Of a DNA stretch of 64,000 nt, positions 33,125 to 41,104 are shown piece by piece. Position 1 is the first letter of the stretch. Every line of letters begins with the position of its first letter. Made by a program: the position numbers and the translations under genes. The DNA comes from Paenibacillus peoriae (GTDB lineage: Bacteria > Bacillota > Bacilli > Paenibacillales > Paenibacillaceae). The notes beneath the pieces are model-generated. The model was not told the origin of the DNA. It did no database searches and was given only the letters and a program-made list of their open reading frames with translations. The stretch lies in assembly GCF_022531965.1 (NCBI RefSeq), contig NZ_CP092831.1, positions 5,551,001 through 5,615,000 of the forward strand. Direction: 5' to 3'.

Positions 33125-36100
33125 TTGACCTTGTATCGAAGTCTATGGAAAAAAGGGTGTATGCTTCTACTAAGCCTTGTGCTGTCTCTGACCGCCTTCA
33201 TTGGCTCACCCTCTAATACGGCGAGCGCAGCGGTTGCAGATGATTTTCAAGCTTCCGTCATGGGACCGCTGGCGAAAATCAATGACTGGGGTTCCTTTAA
33301 AAAGCAGCTACAAACGTTGAAAAACAATGGCGTGTATGCCATCACTACCGACGTCTGGTGGGGCTATGTGGAGAGCGCAGGAGATAACCAGTTCGATTGG
33401 AGCTACTACAAGACCTATGCAAATGCCGTGAAAGAAGCGGGACTGAAGTGGGTTCCTATTATCTCTACGCATAAGTGTGGAGGAAATGTGGGAGATGACT
33501 GTAACATCCCACTGCCAAGCTGGCTGCCGAGCAAGGGCAGTGCAGATGAAATGCAATTCAAGGACGAAAGCGGCTATGCCAATAGTGAAGCCCTCTCCCC
33601 ATTGTGGAGCGGAACCGGTAAACAATATGACGAGCTGTATGCCTCATTCGCTGAAAACTTTGCCGGATATAAAAGTATCATTCCCAAAATTTATTTGAGC
33701 GGCGGTCCTTCTGGGGAATTGCGCTATCCGTCCTACTATCCAGCAGCAGGGTGGAGCTACCCGGGACGAGGCAAGTTCCAAGCTTATACTGAAACAGCCA
33801 AAAATGCATTCCGCACAGCTATGAATGACAAGTACGGATCATTGGACAAGATTAATGCTGCTTGGGGCACCAAGCTGAGCAGTCTTAGCCAAATCAATCC
33901 ACCGACCGATGGGGACGGATTTTACACGAACGGCGGATATAATTCCACATATGGAAAGGATTTTCTGTCGTGGTACCAAAGTGTACTTGAGAAGCATCTG
34001 GGCGTCATCGGAGCAGCGGCCCACAAAAACTTCGATTCTGTGTTTGGTGTCCGGATCGGGGCCAAAGTTTCCGGTCTGCACTGGCAAATGAACAATCCTG
34101 CTATGCCGCACAGCACAGAACAAGCAGGTGGATATTATGATTACAACCGTCTCATTCAGAAATTCAAGGATGCCGATCTAGACTTGACATTTACTTGCCT
34201 GGAGATGAGTGACAGTGGCACAGCACCGAATTATTCCTTGCCGTCCACCCTGGTTGATACCGTCTCCTCCATCGCGAATGCCAAGGGTGTTCGCCTGAAT
34301 GGTGAAAATGCACTCCCGACAGGCGGCAGCGGCTTCCAAAAAATCGAGGAGAAAATCACGAAGTTCGGTTATCACGGGTTTACGTTATTGCGCATCAACA
34401 ATCTCGTCAACAATGATGGCTCACCAACCGGTGAGTTGAGTGGATTCAAACAATATATCATCAGCAAAGCCAAGCCTGACAATAATGGCGGTACAGGCAA
34501 CAAAGTAACGATATACTACAAAAAAGGCTTTAACTCACCTTACATTCACTACCGTCCGGCTGGCGGAAGCTGGACTGCAGCGCCAGGTGTGAAAATGCAG
34601 GATGCCGAAATTAGCGGCTATGCTAAAATTACCGTCGATATCGGTTCTGCCTCCCAATTGGAAGCCGCTTTTAATGACGGCAATAACAACTGGGACAGCA
34701 ACAACACCAAAAACTACTCCTTCAGCACGGGCACTTCTACGTACACGCCCGGTAACAGCGGCAATGCGGGAACGATCACATCTGGCGCTCCAGCGGGTAC
34801 GATTCCCGGGGATGGCGGCGGTACAACTAACAAGGTAACGGTATACTACAAAAAAGGCTTTAACTCGCCTTATATTCACTACCGCCCAGCTAACGGAAAC
34901 TGGACTGCCGTACCCGGTGTGAAAATGCAGGATGCCGAGATTAGCGGCTATGCCAAAATTACCGTTGATATCGGTTCTGCCTCCCAATTGGAAGCTGCTT
35001 TTAATGACGGCAATAACAGTTGGGACAGCAATAACTCGAAGAACTACCTTTTCAGCACTGGAACTTCTACCTACACACCCGGCTTGAACGGGGCTGCAGG
35101 ATCTATCCGAACGGGGGCACCTTCGGGGGGCGTCCTCAGCGTAGGGGCTTCTACCTACGCAACCGACCTCAACGAAGTGGCAGGACCTATCCCAACAGAA
35201 AAACTTTCGGGTGTAACCTTAAACGTAAGCACTTCTACCTACACACCCAATGTTAACGGAGTTGAAGTAACTGCTCAAACGGAGGCGCCTTTAGGCGCCT
35301 TCACTCCTATAGATCCGGGTACCCTTTCCAAGCCAACTCCCCTCAACGTAGACTGGAGCGAACAAAGCATTTATTTTATCATGACAGACCGATTTAGCAA
35401 CGGAGATCCGTCCAACGATAACTACGGTGGCTTCAATTCCAACAACAGCGATCAACGCAAGTGGCATGGTGGCGATTTTCAAGGTATTATTAACAAACTC
35501 GACTACATTAAAAATATGGGGTTTACCGCGATCTGGATTACTCCGGTAACGATGCAAAAGAGTGAATACGCTTACCACGGCTATCATACGTATGATTTTT
35601 ATGCGGTAGACGGGCATCTCGGTACAATGGACAAGTTCAAAGAGCTGGTTGGTAAGGCACATGACAAAAATATCGCTGTGATGCTGGACGTCGTCGTGAA
35701 TCACACAGGTGATTTCCAACCGGGGAACGGCATCGCCAAAGCTCCTTTTGACAAAGCAGACTGGTATCATCACAATGGTGAAATTACAGGGGGGGACTAC
35801 AACTCCAACAACCAATGGAAAATTGAAAATGGTGATGTGGCAGGACTGGATGACCTAAATCATGAAAATCCCGCTACCGCAAACGAGCTTAAAAACTGGA
35901 TCAAATGGCTGCTGAATGAGACAGGCATCGACGGACTGCGGTTGGATACCGCCAAGCATGTACCGAAGGGTTTTCTAAAGGATTTTGACCAAGCCGCCAA
36001 TACCTTCACCATGGGTGAAATTTTCCATGGCGACCCTGCTTATGTGGGGGATTACACCCGGTATCTCGATGCCGCATTGGATTTTCCGATGTATTATACA

Positions 36101-36715
36101 ATCAAGGATGTCTTCGGACACGATCAATCCATGAGAAAAATCAAGGAACGCTACTCCGATGATCGTTACTATCGCGATGCCCAGACCAACGGTGTATTTA
36201 TTGACAATCATGATGTAAAACGTTTCCTGAATGACGCCTCCGGCAAGCCGGGTGCTAACTATGACAAATGGCCACAGCTCAAAACTGCTTTGGGCTTTAC
36301 TCTGACATCACGCGGAATTCCAATCATCTACCAAGGTACTGAGCAAGGCTTTAATGGCGGAGATGATCCCGGCAATCGGGAGAATATGGCTTTCAACTCC
36401 AACCATGACCTGTATCAGTACATCGCTAAGCTGAACAATGTGCGCAACAACCACCCTGCTCTGCAAAACGGCAGCCAAAAGGAAAAATGGGTGGACGACT
36501 CCTTTTACAGTTTTCAGCGCTCTAAAAACGGTGACGAGGCCATCGTATTTATCAACAACTCCTGGAATAGTCAAACCCGCACGATTGGCAACTTCGATAA
36601 TCTGTCCAACGGAACCCGCCTGACCAACCAGCTAAGCAACGACTCCGTTCAGATTAACAATGGCTCAATCACCGTGACTCTCGCTCCAAAGGAAGTTAAA
36701 ATTTTCACCAAGTAA
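33125..36715 (+). CDS. Secreted beta/alpha-amylase (GH14-CBM25-CBM25-GH13)
   Basis: A 1196-residue exoenzyme that I recognise as the P. polymyxa beta/alpha-amylase precursor. A signal peptide (CMLLLSLVLSLTAFIGSPSN, cut after TASA) is followed by GH14 beta-amylase (about 36-455; DVWWGYVES, GPSGELRYPSY, GENALP), two CBM25 starch-binding repeats, threonine-rich linkers and a GH13 alpha-amylase (about 745-1196; GLRLDTAKH, MGEIFHG, FIDNHD). The start is TTG at 33125, giving MTLYRSLWKKG; GGAGG lies nine bases upstream, while the ATG at 33116 abuts the SD. The known protein is cut by proteases into separate amylases. cre sites precede it. Confidence 0.97.
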   Translation: MTLYRSLWKKGCMLLLSLVLSLTAFIGSPSNTASAAVADDFQASVMGPLAKINDWGSFKKQLQTLKNNGVYAITTDVWWGYVESAGDNQFDWSYYKTYANAVKEAGLKWVPIISTHKCGGNVGDDCNIPLPSWLPSKGSADEMQFKDESGYANSEALSPLWSGTGKQYDELYASFAENFAGYKSIIPKIYLSGGPSGELRYPSYYPAAGWSYPGRGKFQAYTETAKNAFRTAMNDKYGSLDKINAAWGTKLSSLSQINPPTDGDGFYTNGGYNSTYGKDFLSWYQSVLEKHLGVIGAAAHKNFDSVFGVRIGAKVSGLHWQMNNPAMPHSTEQAGGYYDYNRLIQKFKDADLDLTFTCLEMSDSGTAPNYSLPSTLVDTVSSIANAKGVRLNGENALPTGGSGFQKIEEKITKFGYHGFTLLRINNLVNNDGSPTGELSGFKQYIISKAKPDNNGGTGNKVTIYYKKGFNSPYIHYRPAGGSWTAAPGVKMQDAEISGYAKITVDIGSASQLEAAFNDGNNNWDSNNTKNYSFSTGTSTYTPGNSGNAGTITSGAPAGTIPGDGGGTTNKVTVYYKKGFNSPYIHYRPANGNWTAVPGVKMQDAEISGYAKITVDIGSASQLEAAFNDGNNSWDSNNSKNYLFSTGTSTYTPGLNGAAGSIRTGAPSGGVLSVGASTYATDLNEVAGPIPTEKLSGVTLNVSTSTYTPNVNGVEVTAQTEAPLGAFTPIDPGTLSKPTPLNVDWSEQSIYFIMTDRFSNGDPSNDNYGGFNSNNSDQRKWHGGDFQGIINKLDYIKNMGFTAIWITPVTMQKSEYAYHGYHTYDFYAVDGHLGTMDKFKELVGKAHDKNIAVMLDVVVNHTGDFQPGNGIAKAPFDKADWYHHNGEITGGDYNSNNQWKIENGDVAGLDDLNHENPATANELKNWIKWLLNETGIDGLRLDTAKHVPKGFLKDFDQAANTFTMGEIFHGDPAYVGDYTRYLDAALDFPMYYTIKDVFGHDQSMRKIKERYSDDRYYRDAQTNGVFIDNHDVKRFLNDASGKPGANYDKWPQLKTALGFTLTSRGIPIIYQGTEQGFNGGDDPGNRENMAFNSNHDLYQYIAKLNNVRNNHPALQNGSQKEKWVDDSFYSFQRSKNGDEAIVFINNSWNSQTRTIGNFDNLSNGTRLTNQLSNDSVQINNGSITVTLAPKEVKIFTK
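34499..35087 (+). repeat. Tandem CBM25 repeats within the amylase gene
   Basis: Two near-identical units (34499-34757 and 34829-35087, offset 330 bases) encode KVTIYYKKGFNSPYIHYRPA and its copy. The following linker carries four decaying repeats of about 30 residues beginning STYTP or STYAT. Recombination between units could change the number of starch-binding modules. Confidence 0.9.
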
Positions 36716-36729
36716 ACAGCGTTATTCAG

Positions 36730-36758
36730 TTACACTGGTTATTCAGATGTGCTAAAAT
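36730..36758 (+). promoter_or_regulatory. Promoter of the antisense RNA
   Basis: TTACAC (36730-36735), 17 bases, TAAAAT (36753-36758), preceded by an extended-10 TGC. It points toward the terminator at 36863-36908, giving a plus-strand RNA of about 145 bases opposite the toxin gene's 3' part. Confidence 0.5.
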
Positions 36759-36764
36759 AAATGA

Positions 36765-36908
36765 TAGAAGGATATACTAAAAAAGAGCAAGGATGCTGGT
36801 AACATCCCTACTCTTGGCAACAGCCGCTTTGAAGAGCGGTCGGCTGAAAAAGGCGATCTACAGAAATAGACCGTTTTCCCCTTGAGCAGGGCGGTCTATT
36901 TCTTTTTG
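36765..36908 (+). ncRNA. Probable antisense antitoxin RNA (type I TA)
   Basis: A predicted plus-strand RNA of about 145 bases with three hairpins: 36783-36815 (AAGAG-GGATG arms), 36823-36848 (CAGCCG with CGGCTG) and a terminator, GAAATAGACCG (36863-36873) with CGGTCTATTTC (36892-36902), followed by TTTTTG. It is antisense to the last codons and 3' untranslated part of the holin-like toxin, the RatA/txpA arrangement. A degenerate second copy lies at 22995-23125. Confidence 0.55.
36779..36815 (-). terminator. Terminator of the toxin transcript
   Basis: Read on the minus strand, CAAGAGTAGGGATG folds on CATCCTTGCTCTT, followed by TTTTTTAG. The toxin mRNA would thus extend about 115 bases past its stop and overlap the antisense RNA completely. 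Confidence 0.6.
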
Positions 36909-37009
36909 TTTTGGTTCAACGCAATAACAATCGTAACGATTAATCCGATCAACGCTATTAATAGCGTGCCGAACATCATCATTAATGTCAGAGCATCCTT
37001 AACCTCCAC
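36896..37009 (-). CDS. Holin-like small membrane toxin (type I toxin-antitoxin)
   Basis: A 37-residue peptide, MEVKDALTLMMMFGTLLIAL then IGLIVTIVIALNQNKKK: a short charged N-terminus, one strongly hydrophobic helix and a basic tail. This is the putative holin-like toxin family of Firmicutes. GGGAGG is two bases from an ATG at 37015 but eight from the GTG at 37009, which I choose. That SD is locked in the hairpin CTCCC-GGAA-GGGAG. An extended-10 promoter (TGCTATAAT) lies upstream and an antisense RNA opposite the 3' end. Confidence 0.72.
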   Translation of the reverse strand: MEVKDALTLMMMFGTLLIALIGLIVTIVIALNQNKKK

Positions 37010-37018
37010 AGGCATCAC

Positions 37019-37079
37019 CTCCCTTCCGGGAGATTAGCCGACCGCCCACCTAAGCCATTCTGTTGTTACTGGAATTATA
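37019..37079 (-). promoter_or_regulatory. Toxin promoter and SD-masking hairpin
   Basis: The -10 element TATAAT (37079-37074) is preceded by TGC, an extended-10 promoter with no good -35. The hairpin CTCCC-GGAA-GGGAG (37032-37019) pairs the toxin's SD within a stable GNRA-type loop. Masked translation starts are typical of type I toxins. Confidence 0.55.
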
Positions 37080-37170
37080 GCACGTAAATCCGTCCTTAAG
37101 CGACAACATTTTACAGATTCATCCAGCCAATCTTATATGGACACTCATCGTCCTTTGCTGCTTACACATT

Positions 37171-37908
37171 CTACTGTGTCTCTATATGGGTATAGCTTCT
37201 CAACGCTAAAAAAAGCCCAAGCGCAAAAATGAAGCATATACTGATGACCCCACCAGGAACATACGTAAATGTTCTGCCCATGTCGCCATGGGGAGAAAAC
37301 AATAACGGCACTGTCCATGGATAAAAGGTATTCCCCGGTATATTAATTAAAACAAAATTTAAACACATGACCGTACACATTCCCATAATAGCAGGCACAA
37401 ATTTTTTCCAACGAATAGCGAAGAACGTGATGATCGGGATGAGCATAGCGTGCATAAGAATCATTTTAGCAAATACCCCAAGCTGATACATAACGATTTC
37501 AAAGGTTAGCGGTCTGGCCGTAATAAACATACCCAATATCGCAGATAGCACAAATGCTAACAGCAGGCTAACAGCGATGTACATATAGATAACGAGCAGC
37601 TTGCTGAAGTAAATCCGAGTTCGGCGAACTGGGTTTGTAAACAGTGCAATATGAGTGTTCTCCTGGTATTCTCTCGCATAGATATAGCAGGTCAAAATGT
37701 AATAGCTCATATATCCAGTTATTAAATTAATGGAGGATACCAAATCCATAAAGTATTCATTCCATCCATCACGATCCAAGGAAAGTTTAGGATTTATGGC
37801 GTAAGTACTAAAAGTCAAAAATACGGTTGCTATTAAAATAAACACACTTAGAAAAAGAATTTTAGTTCCTTTCAGCTTCAAGCACTCTGCTCTAAACAGG
37901 TCAAACAT
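37171..37908 (-). CDS. ABC-2 type permease (LanG/BcrB-like) 2
   Basis: A 245-residue protein with six hydrophobic segments. It shares with its neighbour the motifs FRAECLKLKGTKILFLSVFI, YIYAREYQENTHIALFTNPV and MILMHAMLIPI, so the two arose by duplication. The family forms the membrane part of bacitracin or lantibiotic resistance/immunity exporters. AAAGGAGGG precedes the ATG. It lies last in the operon of ATPase, permease 1 and permease 2. Confidence 0.82.
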   Translation of the reverse strand: MFDLFRAECLKLKGTKILFLSVFILIATVFLTFSTYAINPKLSLDRDGWNEYFMDLVSSINLITGYMSYYILTCYIYAREYQENTHIALFTNPVRRTRIYFSKLLVIYMYIAVSLLLAFVLSAILGMFITARPLTFEIVMYQLGVFAKMILMHAMLIPIITFFAIRWKKFVPAIMGMCTVMCLNFVLINIPGNTFYPWTVPLLFSPHGDMGRTFTYVPGGVISICFIFALGLFLALRSYTHIETQ

Positions 37909-37936
37909 AGTAGCCCTCCTTTCAAAAAATCTTCAT

Positions 37937-38647
37937 TTAGGCTCTTCTTTGATATGTCCATATGGATAAAAACAATCCAAGAAGAAAGATCACGGATAAG
38001 CTGAGCCATGCTATTGAAACATTGGTAGGTATAGTCGCATTTCTTTCATTAGGAGATAAGAGATAGGGCACAATCCAAGGGTACCATTCACTTTTGTATA
38101 TAAAATTTAAAAATATAGCAGTACAAACTACGAGTACAACCACCATAAGACTTTTCCAGTGTATAGCAAAAAAAGAGGCGATTGGGATTAACATCGCATG
38201 CATCACACACATTTTAGCAAACACTTGGATTTGGTATACCCAGATAGCCATCGTTAAAGGTCGATCTGTAATGGACATGCCTAATAATGCAGACAAAAAC
38301 AGAACGAGAAATAAGGACACAATAATAAATCCATAAATAATGATCAATTTACTAAAATAAAATTTAATCCTGTTGACAGGCGTGGTAAACATAAACAGAT
38401 GCGTGTTTTCCTGATACTCTCTTGCAAAAATATGACCGGTTAATATGTAGTAACTGATAAATCCGGCTGCAACATTGACGAAGAGAACTATGCCCTCGAA
38501 ATAGTAGGTCCAACCCCGTTTATCAATTGAATATCTGTAAAAAATAGCGCTCGTCGCGAATTCCAACAGCACAACAGCCAGCAATATAATATAGCTCAAC
38601 AAGAAGGCTTTAGAACCTTTAAGCTTAATGAGCTCTGCTCTAATCAT
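37937..38647 (-). CDS. ABC-2 type permease (LanE/BcrB-like) 1
   Basis: A 236-residue paralogue of the next gene with six hydrophobic segments (MIRAELIKLKGSKAFLLSYI, HIFAREYQENTHLFMFTTPV). The frame opens with GTG at 38656, but AGGAGAGG sits about nine bases before the ATG at 38647, which overlaps the ATPase stop by eight bases. The two permeases probably form a heterodimer with the upstream ATPase. The substrate is probably an antimicrobial peptide or a similar amphipathic compound. Confidence 0.82.
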   Translation of the reverse strand: MIRAELIKLKGSKAFLLSYIILLAVVLLEFATSAIFYRYSIDKRGWTYYFEGIVLFVNVAAGFISYYILTGHIFAREYQENTHLFMFTTPVNRIKFYFSKLIIIYGFIIVSLFLVLFLSALLGMSITDRPLTMAIWVYQIQVFAKMCVMHAMLIPIASFFAIHWKSLMVVVLVVCTAIFLNFIYKSEWYPWIVPYLLSPNERNATIPTNVSIAWLSLSVIFLLGLFLSIWTYQRRA

Positions 38648-39566
38648 GTCGCCCACCCTCTCCTGAAATGAGAGACAAAAAGTACTCCTCTAGCGTCTGT
38701 TTTGAGGTGTGTATCTCATAGACCGAAAACTGATGATCTATTAACTGTCTATTTAAGGTGGCTGTATTTTCAATCGGACTATGAATTCTTAGTTGTTGTG
38801 GGGATATCACATCATATTGAAGCTGCTTTATGTGCTCTTGCAGAAATGTTTGTACTGCTTCTGCATCGTCTACCTTTACATCTGTGTATTGCTCAAAACC
38901 TTCCTCCAACCGACTCAAACGATCTTCCGCTAACAGCTTTCCATTATGTATAATCCCGATGTGTGTAGCTAACTGCTGAATTTCACTCAAGATGTGGCTG
39001 GAAATAAGAATGGTTTTCCCATTCTCCTCACACAACCGCTTCAACAGCTGACGAATTTCCTTAATTCCAGATGGGTCCAGTCCGTTGGTCGGCTCATCCA
39101 ATATGAGCAACTCAGGGTCATGAACAAGCGCCCTCGCAATCCCCAATCTTTGCTTCATCCCTAGGGAATAATCTTTGAACTTCTTTTTACCGGTATGCTC
39201 TAAACCTACCGTGGTTAAGGTACGTTCTATTCTTCCATCATCCTTCATTCCCATGTACTTACAGCATATTCTCAGATTATCACGCGCACTCAGGTTTTCG
39301 TATAAACCTGGTGTTTCAATAATCGTTCCAATTTTGGAAAAGATAGATGGATAATTCGTCTCCAACCGCTCGCCAAATAAAAAAACCTCCCCACTTGTAG
39401 GCTCAATCAGCCTCATCAGCATGCGGATGGTCGTTGTTTTGCCAGCCCCATTCTCACCGAGGAAACCGTAGATACTGCCACGCTCCACGTGTAAGGAAAT
39501 ATCGTCTACAGCTACCGACATCCCGAACTGTTTGCGGAGGCCCTTCGTTTCAATAACATACTGCAT
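38640..39566 (-). CDS. ABC transporter ATP-binding protein (BcrA/LanF-like)
   Basis: A 308-residue ATPase: Walker A GFLGENGAGKTT, signature YSLGMKQRLGIA, Walker B LLILDEPTNGLDPSG, H-switch ISSHILSEI. The C-terminal extension of about 90 residues is typical of BcrA/LanF. The frame begins at 39623, but GGAGG nine bases before the ATG at 39566 (MQYVIETKGL) sets the start. Two paralogous permeases follow. No biosynthesis cluster or sensor kinase adjoins it, so it is probably a self-standing resistance exporter. Confidence 0.88.
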   Translation of the reverse strand: MQYVIETKGLRKQFGMSVAVDDISLHVERGSIYGFLGENGAGKTTTIRMLMRLIEPTSGEVFLFGERLETNYPSIFSKIGTIIETPGLYENLSARDNLRICCKYMGMKDDGRIERTLTTVGLEHTGKKKFKDYSLGMKQRLGIARALVHDPELLILDEPTNGLDPSGIKEIRQLLKRLCEENGKTILISSHILSEIQQLATHIGIIHNGKLLAEDRLSRLEEGFEQYTDVKVDDAEAVQTFLQEHIKQLQYDVISPQQLRIHSPIENTATLNRQLIDHQFSVYEIHTSKQTLEEYFLSLISGEGGRHD

Positions 39567-39678
39567 TTCTTTCATCCTCCTATACACACCAAATATAATT
39601 ATTATACAGATTGAATCATCCACAAAATGTAAAAACCATCACATTTATTCATTTGCCAATCATTATCCCGATAAAAAC

Positions 39679-39725
39679 AAAACAGGCACCTGACGAAGCG
39701 TACACTTCGTTGCAGGTGCCTTGTT
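39679..39725. terminator. Long bidirectional hairpin terminator
   Basis: CAGGCACCTG-CGAAG pairs with CTTCG-CAGGTGCCTTG around CGTACA, with A- and T-runs on both sides. It ends the old yellow enzyme gene on the minus strand. Confidence 0.85.
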
Positions 39726-39756
39726 TATATATAAACAACGTGGGATTACTTAGGCC

Positions 39757-40785
39757 TCAGTAGCCACGTTGATATTGTTCAGGTATGGAAGGCTTCTCGC
39801 CGCGCAGTGCCACCGCTGCATGAGTAGCCCAATATGGATCACGCAGCAATCCGCGTCCCACAGCGACCAGATCGGCATCCTCATTGCCGATAACAGACTG
39901 CGCCAAGGCCGGTTCATCCAGTGCGCCAACGGCGATGACTGGGATGTTCAGCGCCTCGCGGATTTGGCGAGCAAACGGCACTTGATAGCCCGGATAGTTG
40001 CCTGGCTTTCTGGCGCCTGCCGGTCCTTCTCCGCCCGAGCTGACATGGATCACGTCTACGCCTGCAGCCTGATATGCTCGGCTCAGCTCAATAGCATGAT
40101 CCACATCGTATCCACCATCTACATATTCCACCGCGCTGATGCGGAAGATTAACGGCATACCCGCAGGCATTTCCTTGCGCACAGCCTGAATGACTTCAAC
40201 GCCGAAAAGGGATAGCTCCTGACCATACACGTCATCACGCTTGTTTGTAACCGGCGAATGGAATTGGTGAATCAAGTAACCATGTGCACCGTGAAGCTCA
40301 ATCGTATCCACGCCCGCTTGAACCGCACGCCGGGCGGCGTCTGCGAATTTTTGTACCATGCCACGGACTTCCTCTGTGGTCAGTGCGCGCGGCTGCTTAT
40401 AACTCGCATCCGGGTATGCGATGGCCGAGGGAGCGACCGGCTCTGCTGCATCCTCAGCTTTACGGCCCGCGTGAGCAATCTGAATGCCTACCTTGGACCC
40501 GTGCGCATGAATACCGTCAACCAGCTTCTTATAAGCCGGAATATGTTCATCTGACCAAAGGCCCAGATCATAATCGGTAATTCGTCCATCCGGTTCCACG
40601 TCCGTCATTTCTATAATAATCAGCCCCGTGCCTCCAATTGCTCGGCTTAGGTAGTGAACATGATGCCAATCATTCGGAATCCCATCCTTGGCTGTGACCG
40701 AGTATTGGCACATCGGTGCCATGACCACACGATTCTTTAACTCCAAATTTTTGATTGTATACGGTGTAAACAACGAAGTCTTCAA
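39757..40785 (-). CDS. namA: Old yellow enzyme (NADH:flavin oxidoreductase, NamA/YqjM-like)
   Basis: A TIM-barrel FMN enzyme of about 342 residues that reduces activated C=C bonds with NADPH. It has the N-terminal LELKNRVVMAPMCQYS with the YqjM-type cysteine, catalytic GVDTIELHGAHGYLIHQF with the His-x-x-His pair, and DLVAVGRGLLRDPYW at the end. The frame opens 72 codons earlier, but AAAGGAG nine bases before a TTG at 40785 gives the normal family length. The upstream extension is not protein-like. The gene is probably stress-induced by electrophiles. Confidence 0.9.
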   Translation of the reverse strand: MKTSLFTPYTIKNLELKNRVVMAPMCQYSVTAKDGIPNDWHHVHYLSRAIGGTGLIIIEMTDVEPDGRITDYDLGLWSDEHIPAYKKLVDGIHAHGSKVGIQIAHAGRKAEDAAEPVAPSAIAYPDASYKQPRALTTEEVRGMVQKFADAARRAVQAGVDTIELHGAHGYLIHQFHSPVTNKRDDVYGQELSLFGVEVIQAVRKEMPAGMPLIFRISAVEYVDGGYDVDHAIELSRAYQAAGVDVIHVSSGGEGPAGARKPGNYPGYQVPFARQIREALNIPVIAVGALDEPALAQSVIGNEDADLVAVGRGLLRDPYWATHAAVALRGEKPSIPEQYQRGY

Positions 40786-41065
40786 AACGCTCATCTCCTT
40801 TTTCATCTCTACCACATAACTAAAAATGCGTTCCAAATTACACGGTCTATTATAAGCACAATCGGCACAGTCCAAACGAAATAAAGAGATTCCCCAACCG
40901 GGGTCTCCCTCGTATTTGCACCGTGCAGTCATTATGTATATCGTAAGGTTGTAGATGTATTGCACACAATCTATTATCCACAACCTAATAACTTTTTGCA
41001 AGTAAATATTTAAATATTATTAAATATTTTTTTGTTCACACTCTCTCGACCTCCTAACTCTAACA
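40786..41065. promoter_or_regulatory. Leader and promoter region of the old yellow enzyme
   Basis: On the minus strand a TATAAT (40854-40849) is preceded at only 15 bases by TTGGAC, a short spacing that may make the promoter regulator-dependent. Just upstream GAGACCCCGGTTGGGGAATC (about 40907-40888) is a compact inverted repeat and a possible operator. Nothing else is recognisable. Confidence 0.35.
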
Positions 41066-41090
41066 CAAAAAGACGCCCTTACGGACGCCT
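41066..41090 (-). terminator. Terminator of the sugar-binding protein gene
   Basis: On the minus strand AGGCGTCC-GTAA-GGGCGTCT forms an eight-pair stem with two G-U pairs, followed by TTTTTGTG. It lies 15 bases past the stop. Confidence 0.7.
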
Positions 41091-41104
41091 CTGCGAAACC
41101 AGGT

